From the NCBI RefSeq assembly GCF_000304335.1, contig NZ_CAJF01000001.1, forward strand, positions 186,001 through 250,000: a stretch of DNA of 64,000 nt. Direction: 5' to 3'. The stretch is from Microbacterium yannicii PS01. GTDB lineage: Bacteria; Actinomycetota; Actinomycetes; Actinomycetales; Microbacteriaceae. This document shows, in pieces, positions 1 through 8,501 of this stretch; positions within the stretch are counted from its first letter, which is position 1, and the number at the start of each line of letters is the position of its first letter. The notes below the pieces were generated by a model. The model saw only the letters and a list, made by a program, of their open reading frames with translations. It was not told the origin of the DNA and did not search any database. The translations under genes and the position numbers were made by a program.

Positions 1-533
1 TGGCGACCGTGATCGAGATGGTCATGTTCTCCGCCGCCTTGGCGATCATCCTCGTGCGACGGGTGAAGCCGTCACTGGTCGTCGAGCAGCCGCTGCTGCG
101 AGCGGGGTTCGTCGCTGCGGTCGCCCTCTTCGGCATCGCGTGGATGGCGGACACGTTCATCTCGGCGAACGAAGAGACCATCATCGAGCCGCTCGGCGCG
201 CTGATCGAGGCCCAGCCGTTGTGGCTCGCCGTCGCACTGTTCCTCGTCGCGGGCCTGACCACGAGTCAATCCGCAACGACCAACACCCTGATCCCGATCG
301 CGCTGGCCTCGGGCCTGGCGCCCGGAATCATCACGGCGATGTGGCCGTCGCTGATCGGTGTCTGGCTGTTCCCCGCGAACGGATCGCAGATCGCTTCCGT
401 CGAGACGGACCTCACCGGTTCGACCAAGCTGACCCAGATTCCGGTATGGCACTCGTTCACGGTGCCGATGCTCGTCTCGTGGGCGTCGGTGGTGGCGGCC
501 GGCCTCATCTTCCAACTCGTCGTCCCGGTCTGA
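1..533 (+). CDS. Dcu-family C4-dicarboxylate transporter, C-terminal part (cut by window edge)
   Basis: The frame is open to the first base of the window, so the 5' part lies outside. The visible 174 or so residues form about five hydrophobic segments. They end in a stretch containing ANGSQIASVETDLTGSTK and then IPVWHSFTVPML, which resembles the conserved end of the anaerobic dicarboxylate carriers DcuA/DcuB, where a short loop with a D-x-(S/T)-G-(S/T)-T pattern precedes a conserved H-S-F. Such carriers exchange or take up succinate, fumarate, malate or aspartate across the cytoplasmic membrane. The substrate cannot be read from this fragment. An M20 peptidase and an APC permease follow on the same strand, which suggests an amino acid or peptide use cluster. 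Confidence 0.72.
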   Translation, partial: ATVIEMVMFSAALAIILVRRVKPSLVVEQPLLRAGFVAAVALFGIAWMADTFISANEETIIEPLGALIEAQPLWLAVALFLVAGLTTSQSATTNTLIPIALASGLAPGIITAMWPSLIGVWLFPANGSQIASVETDLTGSTKLTQIPVWHSFTVPMLVSWASVVAAGLIFQLVVPV

Positions 534-595
534 CGCGCCACCAGGCGACGAGCGATCCCGCTCCGACGAAGGCGTCTCACGGAAAAGGTGGAGAA

Positions 596-1942
596 ATGTC
601 CGACACCCCTGCCCTCACCGCAGACGTGGCGAAGATCATGCCCGACATGCTCGAACGGCTCGAAGCGCTCGTGCGGATCCCGTCGGTCGCGTTCCCAGGG
701 TTCGACCCGGCGCCCGTCCACGAGATGGGCGATGCGGTAGTGGAGCTGTTCACGGCAGCGGGAGCGGCCGGGGTGCGCTTGGTGGAGGTGCCGGGCGGGT
801 ACCCGTGTGTCTTCGCGGACCTTCCCGGCCCCGACGGCTCGCCGACGATTCTTCTCTACGCCCACTATGACGTGCAGCCGGCACCCGCCTCACAGGGGTG
901 GTCGACCAGTCCTTTCGAACCCACCACCGGTGAGGATGGGCGCATCTACGGCCGTGGGGCCGCAGACGACAAGTCGGGCCTGGTCATCCACTACGGAACG
1001 CTCCGACTCCTCGGACCCGACCGGCCGTGCCGGATCAAGATCCTGATCGAGGGCGAAGAGGAGACCATCTCGCATCTGGAGGACTTCGTGGAGGCGAATC
1101 CGGAGATGTTCCGGGCCGACGCCTATGTGATCGCCGACATCGGAGGTCAGGTCGTGGGAAGGCCGGGTCTCACGACCGCGCTACGTGGTGACGTGGCCTG
1201 CACGGTCACGGTGAGGACCCTGGAGTTTCCGGTGCACTCCGGCCTCTTCGGGGGTGCGGCACCAGACGCGATGACCGCGATGATCCGCATCCTCGACACG
1301 CTGCACGACGATAACGGCGACACCGCCATTCCCGGCGTCGACAGCGGCTCCTGGGAGGGCGCCGCGATGGACGAGGACGTGTACCGGCAAGGCTCTGCCA
1401 TCCTCTCCGGGGTCGATTTCCTCGGCTCCGGCTCGCTTTCGGACCGGATCTGGGCGAAACCGTCGGTGACGGTGCTCGGTATGGATCTCCCCACGGTTGC
1501 CGAGGCGTCCAACGTCCTCCTGCCGGAAGTGCGTGCGAAGCTGTCGATGCGGATCGCCCCCGGCAGCGACGCCGACGCCCAGCTGGCAGCGCTGATGTCG
1601 CATCTGGAGGCACAGCGCCCCTGGAACTGCGTGGTGGAGGTCGAGAAGGTGAAGACCGGGCACGCGTTCAAGGTCGACGAATCCAATCCGGTCGTGATCG
1701 CCGCCGGCAAGGCGCTCGAGGCGGCCTACGGATCAGCCCCCGAATCGATCGGGAGCGGCGCCTCGATTCCGCTCGTCGCCTCGCTGCAGCGAGTCGCGCC
1801 GGACGCCGCGATCATACTGTGGGGCGCGGAAGACACGGCCAAAGCGCGGATCCATGCGTCGGACGAATCTGTCGATCCTGAAGAGATCGCCCGGATGACG
1901 GCCGCGCAGGTCGAGTTCGTGCGTGCCGTGGCCCGACGGTGA
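596..1942 (+). CDS. M20 family metallopeptidase (dipeptidase type)
   Basis: This 448-residue protein has the metal-binding pattern of M20 di-zinc peptidases. HYDVQPA is near residues 90-96 (first His and the bridging-site Asp region), GAADDKSG near 122-129 supplies the bridging Asp, EGEEE near 152-156 supplies the catalytic Glu pair, and HSGLFGG lies in the lid-domain region. It should be a cytoplasmic dipeptidase or aminoacyl-peptide hydrolase. The ATG at 596 is preceded by a purine-rich GAAAAGGTGGAG, so I prefer it to the much longer open frame upstream, which has no homologous look. The stop overlaps the GTG of the next gene (GTGA), so peptidase and permease are probably co-translated. Confidence 0.88.
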   Translation: MSDTPALTADVAKIMPDMLERLEALVRIPSVAFPGFDPAPVHEMGDAVVELFTAAGAAGVRLVEVPGGYPCVFADLPGPDGSPTILLYAHYDVQPAPASQGWSTSPFEPTTGEDGRIYGRGAADDKSGLVIHYGTLRLLGPDRPCRIKILIEGEEETISHLEDFVEANPEMFRADAYVIADIGGQVVGRPGLTTALRGDVACTVTVRTLEFPVHSGLFGGAAPDAMTAMIRILDTLHDDNGDTAIPGVDSGSWEGAAMDEDVYRQGSAILSGVDFLGSGSLSDRIWAKPSVTVLGMDLPTVAEASNVLLPEVRAKLSMRIAPGSDADAQLAALMSHLEAQRPWNCVVEVEKVKTGHAFKVDESNPVVIAAGKALEAAYGSAPESIGSGASIPLVASLQRVAPDAAIILWGAEDTAKARIHASDESVDPEEIARMTAAQVEFVRAVARR

Positions 1943-3273
1943 CCAGCGACGCACGCACCGGGGGAGCCGCTCCCGGCAAGCGGATGACGGTACTCCAGGC
2001 CTCATTCATCGGTGTCGGAGCGATGGTGGGCGCCGGGATCTTCGCGCTGCTCGGCGCCGCGGGCGCCGTCGCCGGATCGGCGGTCTGGGTGTCGTTCCTC
2101 ATCGCCGGCGCGATCGCGGGACTGCAGGGATATTCGTTCGCCAAACTCGGCGCCGCCTACCCGTCATCCGGCGGACTGCTCACCTATCTCTCGAAGGGCT
2201 TCGGCGCCGGCCACGTCACCGGCATCGTGTCGTGGCTGTTCTATATGACGGGTGCGATCGTGGCCGCGATGGTGGCCAGCTCGTTCGGGGGCTATGCGAG
2301 CGCGGTGGTCGCCGGCGACGACCCGGTCTGGGCGGCCGTCTTCGCCGTGCTGCTCGTGGTCGTCATGACCGGTTTGAACATCGTCGGCTCGACAGCGGTG
2401 GCGCGCGTGCAGTCCCTCATCGTCAAGGTCGTGCTCGCGATCCTCACGCTCTTCGCGGTGGTCACCATCGCCAACTGGGATCCGAGTCTGCTTGCGCCGG
2501 CGAACTATCCCGGCCTTCGCGACATCATCGCCAGTGTCGCGCTGACCTTCTTCGCCTTCCTCGGGTTCGGTGTCATCACCTTCACCGCGAAGGACCTTCC
2601 CAACCCGGGCCGGACCCTTCCGCGCGCGATGTACATCGCACTCGGAGTGGCGACCGGGGTGTACGTCGCCGTCTCACTGGGGGTGTTCGGAACGCTGACG
2701 GCCGACCAGGTCGTGGAGTACGGCGCGACCGCTCTGGCGGAGGCGGCCAAGCCCTCCCTCGGTCAGGCGGGCTACGTCCTGATGGTCATCACGGCCCTCT
2801 TCTCCACGGCAGGCGCGGTCAACGCGAGCCTCTACCCTGCAGCCGGCATGACGACTCATCTCGCTCGGGTGGGCTTGTTCCCACCGGTGTTCGAACGGCG
2901 GGTCGGCGGGCGCGCGCCGGTCGGGTTGCTCGTGATCGCGGCGATCACGATCGCGATGGTGCTGCTGCTCGACCTGAACAGCATCGCGTCGGTGGGAAGC
3001 GCGGTCGCCCTCCTCGTCTTCTCGGCCGTCACCGTCGCTCACTTCCGAACGTTCCGCGACACCGGCGCGCAGCTCTGGATCCTCATCGTCGCATTGGTGG
3101 CGACTCTCGGCACGTTCGTGATCTTCGTCTCGACGACGCTCGTGAACGAGCCCAAGACCGCTCTTGCCGTCCTCGTGATCTTCGTCGTCGCGGTCGTCCT
3201 CGACGTCACCTGGAGCGCCCGCCGCCGCCGGCATCCCGATCCCGCTCGGGATCTCGCGGCCGGCAACGAGTAA
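1939..3273 (+). CDS. APC superfamily amino acid permease
   Basis: This 444-residue protein is almost entirely hydrophobic, with about twelve predicted membrane segments. The N-terminal signature GVGAMVGAGIFALLG is the unwound first helix of amino acid/polyamine/organocation transporters that contacts the substrate backbone. It begins with GTG inside the stop of the M20 peptidase. The pairing suggests uptake of an amino acid or related compound linked to peptide breakdown. The substrate cannot be assigned from sequence. The short Arg/His-rich C-terminal tail (ARRRRHPDPARD) would lie in the cytoplasm. Confidence 0.9.
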   Translation: MTSDARTGGAAPGKRMTVLQASFIGVGAMVGAGIFALLGAAGAVAGSAVWVSFLIAGAIAGLQGYSFAKLGAAYPSSGGLLTYLSKGFGAGHVTGIVSWLFYMTGAIVAAMVASSFGGYASAVVAGDDPVWAAVFAVLLVVVMTGLNIVGSTAVARVQSLIVKVVLAILTLFAVVTIANWDPSLLAPANYPGLRDIIASVALTFFAFLGFGVITFTAKDLPNPGRTLPRAMYIALGVATGVYVAVSLGVFGTLTADQVVEYGATALAEAAKPSLGQAGYVLMVITALFSTAGAVNASLYPAAGMTTHLARVGLFPPVFERRVGGRAPVGLLVIAAITIAMVLLLDLNSIASVGSAVALLVFSAVTVAHFRTFRDTGAQLWILIVALVATLGTFVIFVSTTLVNEPKTALAVLVIFVVAVVLDVTWSARRRRHPDPARDLAAGNE

Positions 3274-3302
3274 GCAGCCCACTTCGCCGGACCGCGTGGG
3301 CC

Positions 3303-4931
3303 TCACAGGGTCCCCGCCTCCAGCTCCCGTGAGCTCGGCGTGGGATCGGGCAGGCGCCGCATAGCGAGGGCGTTCAGCACGCCGAGACCCGCCGCTGCGA
3401 TCGGCACGAACAGTGCGATCTGCAAGGCGAGCGGGCCGGCCACCGAGTTGATGCGCAGGATCTCGTCCGCGACCTCGGGCGGCTCGTCTTCGAGCAGCTC
3501 CGCGAGCCCGGCGTTCGACATCAGCTCCGCATCCTCTTCCAGCACGGTTGCGACCTGCGACTTCTGCTGTGCCGTCAGCTCGGTGCTGGAGTTCGAGAGA
3601 TCGGTGAACGCCGACGCGAGCGCAGCGAGCAGCACGGCGCCGGCGACAGCCAGGCCGAACGACAGGCCGAACGACCCCGCCGCCGAATTCACGCCGGCGG
3701 CTTCGCTGACCCTCTCCTCTTCGATCGGCGAGAGCGTGTAGTTGTTCAGCTGAGAGACGAGAAGTCCGAGCCCGCAGCCGGCGACGACCAGCGGAATCGC
3801 GAGATACCAGCCGTTCGTCGCGATCGGCACGATGGGGATCAGTGCCCCGACCCCGAGGAGAGTCAGCCCGAACCCGAGCAGGACCATGTTGGCTGCCCGT
3901 CCGCGCCGCCTTCTGCCGGCGAGCAGCGCCACGACGAACATGCTCAGCGACAGCGGCGCGATGGACAGCCCCGCCAGGAACGCCGTGTACTGGAGCACCA
4001 TCTGCAGGTAGAGCGGAACGACGATCATCGTGCCGCCCAGCGTGATCTGCTGCAGCAGCTGACCTGTGACGCCCGTCCGGAACACCGCTGAGCGGAAGAG
4101 GTCAGGATCGAGCAGTCCGGGCCGGTGACGGCGCTTGCGAGCCACCAGCCAGAAGCCGAGAGCGACCAGCGATGCGAGGCCACTCGCGATCGCCAGGCCG
4201 ACGTAGGCCTCCCCCTCCTGCCACAGCAGTACTCCCAGGACGACGCCGCCCATACCGACGACGGAGAAGGCGGCCCCGACGAGATCGATGGAGCGCTCGC
4301 CCGTGTACCGGACGTCTTTCACCAGGCGGGAGCCGATCAGGACGATGCCGATGATGACGGCCTCGAGCAGGAAACCCACCCGCCATGACAGGAACGTCGT
4401 GATCGCACCGCCCAGCAGCGGTCCGACGGCGGCGGCGATCGCCGCGGAGGCGCCGACCAGCGCGTAGACCCGCTTGCGATGCTCGGGCCCGAAGTTGCCG
4501 TGGATCAGCGACTGCATGGCGGGGAGGAGGAGTGAGGCGCCGATGCCGCCGATGAGTGCCCAGAAGATCAGCACGGCGATCAGGCTCTGGGCGAAAGTCA
4601 TCGCGAGCGCGCCGATCGCGTAGCCGATGAGCCCGAGGATGTAGGCGCGCTTGCGACCGATCAAGTCACCGGTCTTGCCGCCGACGAGGATGAAGGCGGC
4701 TGACACCAGCGCCTCGAGCGCGATGGCACCCTGAACGCCGCTCGCCGTGGCTCCGAGGTCACGGACGACAGCCGAGATCGAGACGTTCATCAGCGAGGTG
4801 TCGACGACGAGGACGAACATCGCCATCGCGAGAAGAATCGCCAGGCGCCCGTTGAAAGGGGCCGCCCCTCCCTCGCCGCTCATGGCGGAAGCAAACCACA
4901 TCGCGGGGCGCGGTGAATCGGTGTGCGGCAA
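3303..4931 (-). CDS. MFS transporter, DHA2 (EmrB/QacA) drug-efflux type
   Basis: The 542-residue product has about fourteen membrane segments. Family signs are the loop GGKTGDLIGRKRAYILG (motif A region, about residues 80-95) and the antiporter motif C region near VGASAAIAAAVGPLLGGAI. Such proteins export drugs or dyes in exchange for protons. The TTG at 4931 follows GAGAGGGG at good spacing. An ATG at 4883 (protein beginning MSGEGGA) is a plausible alternative. A hydrophilic loop rich in Glu near the C-terminus (EEDAELMSNAGLAELLEDE) is larger than in many relatives. It is divergent from the membrane protein at 4976, with only about 44 bp between them for both promoters. Confidence 0.88.
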   Translation of the reverse strand: MPHTDSPRPAMWFASAMSGEGGAAPFNGRLAILLAMAMFVLVVDTSLMNVSISAVVRDLGATASGVQGAIALEALVSAAFILVGGKTGDLIGRKRAYILGLIGYAIGALAMTFAQSLIAVLIFWALIGGIGASLLLPAMQSLIHGNFGPEHRKRVYALVGASAAIAAAVGPLLGGAITTFLSWRVGFLLEAVIIGIVLIGSRLVKDVRYTGERSIDLVGAAFSVVGMGGVVLGVLLWQEGEAYVGLAIASGLASLVALGFWLVARKRRHRPGLLDPDLFRSAVFRTGVTGQLLQQITLGGTMIVVPLYLQMVLQYTAFLAGLSIAPLSLSMFVVALLAGRRRRGRAANMVLLGFGLTLLGVGALIPIVPIATNGWYLAIPLVVAGCGLGLLVSQLNNYTLSPIEEERVSEAAGVNSAAGSFGLSFGLAVAGAVLLAALASAFTDLSNSSTELTAQQKSQVATVLEEDAELMSNAGLAELLEDEPPEVADEILRINSVAGPLALQIALFVPIAAAGLGVLNALAMRRLPDPTPSSRELEAGTL

Positions 4932-4975
4932 GAATCACCCCTCTCAGGTGATACCGCCGTTCGTACACTGACGCC

Positions 4976-6070
4976 ATGTCCTCGCAGGATGCCACGCGGA
5001 TGGCGGAGGCGCGGGTCTCGTCCCCGTCTCCGCAGACAGAATCCGACGCGATCTACATCGCGCTCGCCGCAGGCTGCCTCGGAGCGATCTACGGCCTGAT
5101 CATCGCGCTCGCGTCGCCGGCGCTGACACTGGCGGGGGAGGGGCGCTTCGGGCTCGCGGCGGCGTGGGGATCGGCCGCGGTCGCCGCGACCTCATCGGCC
5201 ATCGGCTACTGGCGCGCCCGCAGCCGGGCCGACCAGGCGTGGCGGCGCAGCCTGCCGGCCTGGAAGTTCACCGTCAACACGCTCTCGGTCGTCATCGTCC
5301 ACGCAGCGCTGGCATTCCTCGCCGCGTATGCCCTCTATCTCCTTCTCGCGCTGGGGTTCATCGGGCTTCCCGTGGTCATCTTCTGGGCGGTGGTCCTGAT
5401 GGCGGTGACGCTCGGACTCTCGGCCTACATCGCCTATCTGTCGTCGTCGAGTATGACCACGCGACGGATGTCGTCGCTGCTGATGGCGTTCATCGGGATC
5501 GGAACGCTCACGGCGATGATCACCAGCCCGGATCCGGAATGGTGGTCGGTGCACTTCAGTCAGCTGGGTACATCCGACTCGCTGTCCAGCTGGATGTTCA
5601 ACGGCACGCTCATCGCGGGAGGACTGCTGGTCACGACGTTCGCCGTCTACATCGCACACGACCTCTCCGTGCTGGTCGACGTCGGAGTCCTGGGCTACGA
5701 GCGCGCGCCGCAGGTCGTCTCGGCCCTCTTCGTCGTCATGGGGGCGATGCTCGCGTGCGTCGGCATCTTCCCGGTCGACGTGCAGTTCACCCTGCACAAC
5801 CTCTCTGCCTCCGGAATGGCCCTGGTCTTTCTCGGGCTCCTCTTCACCGGGCCCCGGCTGCTGCGCGGTCTGCCGCGCACCTACTTCCTCGCCTCGTGGG
5901 CATTCCTGGCGGCGACGCTCGCCTCTTTGGTGCTCTTCATCGTTCAGTACTTCTCGTTGACGGCGTTCGAGATCATCGTCTTCGCTCTCATCTTCGGATG
6001 GATCGCGGTCTTCATCCGCTTCCTCGCCGCGGCGCAGCGGTCGGCCGACGCCTCGGGCGACGCGCTCTGA
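4976..6070 (+). CDS. Polytopic membrane protein, DUF998-like
   Basis: This is a 364-residue protein with roughly nine hydrophobic segments and a hydrophilic N-terminus of about 25 residues. In the middle, WWSVHFSQLGTSDSLSSWMFN resembles the HFSxLG...S..FN element seen in DUF998 and related membrane proteins of Actinobacteria. No catalytic residues or transport motif can be named. It is followed after 9 bp by an AI-2E-type protein and then a further small membrane protein, so the three are probably one transcript. The function is unknown. Confidence 0.75.
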   Translation: MSSQDATRMAEARVSSPSPQTESDAIYIALAAGCLGAIYGLIIALASPALTLAGEGRFGLAAAWGSAAVAATSSAIGYWRARSRADQAWRRSLPAWKFTVNTLSVVIVHAALAFLAAYALYLLLALGFIGLPVVIFWAVVLMAVTLGLSAYIAYLSSSSMTTRRMSSLLMAFIGIGTLTAMITSPDPEWWSVHFSQLGTSDSLSSWMFNGTLIAGGLLVTTFAVYIAHDLSVLVDVGVLGYERAPQVVSALFVVMGAMLACVGIFPVDVQFTLHNLSASGMALVFLGLLFTGPRLLRGLPRTYFLASWAFLAATLASLVLFIVQYFSLTAFEIIVFALIFGWIAVFIRFLAAAQRSADASGDAL

Positions 6071-6079
6071 GGTGCCGGC

Positions 6080-7228
6080 ATGGATGACGTCCGCGAAGAC
6101 GAGCAGCCAGGTGACAACGGCGTCCGTTCTCCGCCGCCTCTCTCCGGGAGAGCGGACGCGCCCCGCTGGAGCATCCGGGCTCGCGTGGGACTGGATGGCC
6201 CGCTCGCGGCCGGGTTCCTGGCCACCGTGGGCGTGCTGGGCGCACTGGTCCTCGGCGCAGCCGTTGCATCGATTCCGACCATCGTCCTTTCGATCGTCCT
6301 CGCGCTCTTCCTCGCGCTGGCGCTCGATCCGCTCGTGCGCACCTTGGAACGGCGGCGCGTCAGTCGTCCGCTCGGAATCGCGATCGTGTTCACCTGCTTC
6401 GCACTCCTCTTCGCGGCATTCCTCATCTGGGTCCTGCCTCCGGTGCTCGCACAGATCGGGCAGTTCATCGAGACCGTGCCGCCTACCATCGCCGGCATCC
6501 CCGAGTCCGAGTGGTTCCAGCGGCTGGAACCCGATGCGCAGGTCGCCGTCGCGACGGCACTCGACCAGCTCGCGGTGTGGGTCGCCGAACCGGCGACGCT
6601 CGCAGCATTCAGCCGCGGCATCCTGTCCGCCGCCTTCTCTTTCATCAGCGGTGTCTCGGCGAGTTTCATCGTCGTCGCGCTGACGCTGTACTTCCTGGCT
6701 TCACTCGCCGCCGCCAAGGAGGCCTTCTACTCCCTTGCGCCGGCTCGCAACCGTCCTCGCCTTTCAGACCTGACGGAACGGATCACCGCCTCGGTCGGAA
6801 GCGCGCTGATCGGTTCGATCATCCTCGCGGGCCTCAATGCGGCTGTGGTGTTCCTCCTCCATCTGCTCATCGGCCTTCCGTTTCCCGCGCTCATGGGTGT
6901 GATCGCGTTCGTGATCACGCTCATCCCGCTCTTCGGCTCGGTGATCTTCCTGGTGATCGGGTCGGGTGTCGCGCTGTTCTCAAGCCCGACTCAGGCATTG
7001 ATCTTCGCGATCGCGTATCTCATATACATCCAGCTGGAATCGTACGTAGTCAGCCCGCGGGTGATGAACAAGGCGGTCTCGATCCCCGCGGCTCTCGTGC
7101 TCATCGCCGCGCTCGTCGGCGGCGCGCTCATGGGAGTCATCGGCGTGCTCGTCGCCCTTCCCGTGACCGCGTCGATTCTGCTCGTGATTCGCGAGGTGCT
7201 CGTGCCTCAGCAAGATCTCAAGACGTGA
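6080..7228 (+). CDS. AI-2E family transporter
   Basis: The 382-residue product has the architecture of the AI-2E transporter family (TqsA/YhhT/PerM). Two hydrophobic segments near residues 35-85 and a third near 98-125 precede a soluble stretch with IPESEWFQRLEP. Further membrane segments follow, including the family-typical GLPFPALMGVIAFVITLIPLFGS and a late IQLESYVVSPRVMNKAVSIPA. Members export autoinducer-2 in E. coli (TqsA), but others act as Na+/H+ or K+ carriers, so the substrate is open. The hydrophilic, acidic start is slightly long for the family. Confidence 0.9.
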   Translation: MDDVREDEQPGDNGVRSPPPLSGRADAPRWSIRARVGLDGPLAAGFLATVGVLGALVLGAAVASIPTIVLSIVLALFLALALDPLVRTLERRRVSRPLGIAIVFTCFALLFAAFLIWVLPPVLAQIGQFIETVPPTIAGIPESEWFQRLEPDAQVAVATALDQLAVWVAEPATLAAFSRGILSAAFSFISGVSASFIVVALTLYFLASLAAAKEAFYSLAPARNRPRLSDLTERITASVGSALIGSIILAGLNAAVVFLLHLLIGLPFPALMGVIAFVITLIPLFGSVIFLVIGSGVALFSSPTQALIFAIAYLIYIQLESYVVSPRVMNKAVSIPAALVLIAALVGGALMGVIGVLVALPVTASILLVIREVLVPQQDLKT

Positions 7229-7232
7229 TGCG

Positions 7233-7742
7233 ATGAGCGATGTCGCCGTCGACCCCGCCCCGCGCCTGGCACGGATCTTTCTGACGGAGGAGGCGATCTA
7301 CGGCCTCATCCTCGTCTCCGGGATGCTGGTGATCACCGGCGCTGCGGATGCCACCTCAGTCGTCGCGCTCGTGACCGTCGCGGTCACGGTCATCGTCTTC
7401 TTCGCCGCGCATGTCTATGCGGGAGCGCTGGCCCGCCTTGCGGCCGACAAGAGGAGATGGAGCGTGAGAACGAGCCTGCGGTCGGCGGCGTTCGAGGCAT
7501 CCGGAATGCTCTTGGCCAGCGTCGCGCCGCTGGCCATCCTGACGGTGGGCGCGACACGCGTGCTCGACGACGGCACCGCGATCTGGACGGCCCTGATCGT
7601 CAACACCATCCTGCTCGGTGTGCTCGGCTGGATCGCTGTCGCACGCTGGAGCCCTCGCTGGTACGTCCGCGTCGGCGGTGCGCTGGTCACCGCTGCGTTC
7701 GGCGGTGCGCTGATCCTCCTGAAGAGCCTGGTGAGTCACTGA
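7233..7742 (+). CDS. Small membrane protein of unknown function
   Basis: This 169-residue protein starts 4 bp after the AI-2E transporter gene. It has four or five hydrophobic segments and a short soluble N-terminus (MSDVAVDPAPRLARIF). The family is not recognised with certainty. It resembles small integral proteins annotated as hypothetical in Microbacteriaceae. It is the last chromosomal gene before the attachment site of the island at 7818, and before integration it would have been the downstream neighbour of tRNA-Ser. Confidence 0.75.
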   Translation: MSDVAVDPAPRLARIFLTEEAIYGLILVSGMLVITGAADATSVVALVTVAVTVIVFFAAHVYAGALARLAADKRRWSVRTSLRSAAFEASGMLLASVAPLAILTVGATRVLDDGTAIWTALIVNTILLGVLGWIAVARWSPRWYVRVGGALVTAAFGGALILLKSLVSH

Positions 7743-7817
7743 GGGATCACAGCGACCGGCCACGCGGGTGAGGCGACGTCGACGGACAGAAGTCCCTTGC
7801 AGAGACGGAGAACAAGT

Positions 7818-7840
7818 GGCGGAGGATAGGGGATTCGAAC
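7818..7840. repeat. attL core: 23-bp copy of the tRNA-Ser 3' end
   Basis: The segment is identical to 51008-51030 and reads, on the minus strand, as the T-arm and acceptor end of tRNA-Ser. No other part of a tRNA is present here. It therefore marks the original chromosomal 3' end displaced by integration of the island. Confidence 0.88.
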
Positions 7841-7889
7841 TCTCATTTTCTGGGGTGCAAATGCCCGCTTTTGCCGCGTGATTCCGCGG

Positions 7890-7907
7890 ATTTCGGCTGA
7901 CCGAAAT
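7890..7907. other. Perfect hairpin next to attL
   Basis: ATTTCGG-CTGA-CCGAAAT is a perfect 7-bp inverted repeat with a 4-base loop. It lies between the att core and the arm repeat and partly abuts an inverted TGTGCCA-type motif at 7907-7916. It may be an integrase or accessory-factor binding site, or a terminator-like structure protecting the junction. No T-run follows. Confidence 0.45.
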
Positions 7908-7954
7908 AGTGGCACACCAGCATCCCCATGCACTTAGATGCACGGCGTGTCGCG

Positions 7955-7983
7955 CTTAACTGTGCCAGTAGATGTGTCACGCG
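7955..7983 (+). repeat. Left arm-type direct repeat (29 bp)
   Basis: This segment contains CTTAACTGTGCCAGTA followed by GATGTGTCACGCG. It matches 50935-50963 in the same orientation at 28 of 29 positions (A instead of G at 7972). It lies about 115 bp inside the left core; its partner lies 45 bp inside the right core. In the excised circle the two would flank the core, as arm-type integrase sites do. Confidence 0.7.
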
Positions 7984-8501
7984 CGGCAATCTGTGAGCCA
8001 GGCCTGCTGCACTGGCTCTGTTCCAGAACCGCCGGCCGGCCTCTACAAATCGCCCATTGTCGAATTCGACTGGGAAGCGGGGCTTGAGGTCTCTCTCGGC
8101 GCGCTCATTGCTGATTGGTACCAAATCCAGTACTGCCCCGCGCGGCGGCACCCTTGGCCGAAGTCGTTAGCCCGCGAGCCGCTGACCGGTTTGAACGCCG
8201 GCCGAGATTCCATACAGCTCACCCTTATCGACCCAGTCGTCGTCGAAGGGTCTGCCGACGTCGCCTTGTCCGGACGAGCGTTTCGCCACCGCGTCCGATT
8301 CCTCCGTATTCGTCTCGAACTTGAGGGCGAGGTTGGAAGGTGGAAGGCCGACATCCAGGACTGAGGCGCCGTCGCAATTGACGGCACTGCGCGCGGTCGT
8401 CGACGGGAGCGGTTCCCTAACGCCGCATTTCATGAGCCTGCTCATGTATTGCGCAGGAGGGGCAACACGCGCACCGCCGCCGAAAGCCACGCTCCCAGTG
8501 A

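Larger units (their letters stand above)
7743..8501. other. Left edge of island: attL, arm repeats, no confident gene
   Basis: This stretch contains the tRNA-derived core (7818-7840), a hairpin (7890-7907), an inverted arm-like motif (7907-7916) and the 29-bp arm repeat (7955-7983). Two overlapping frames look faintly protein-like. On the plus strand, 7972-8364 ends in a beta-strand-like pattern (RFRVR-type, LELEGEVGRWKADIQD) that recalls NTF2-like conjugation or Mce-associated proteins. On the minus strand, the frame ending at 8167 could give a protein of about 86 residues. Neither has a clear ribosome site or a recognisable family, so I call no gene. The plus frame could be a decayed conjugation protein. 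Confidence 0.4.
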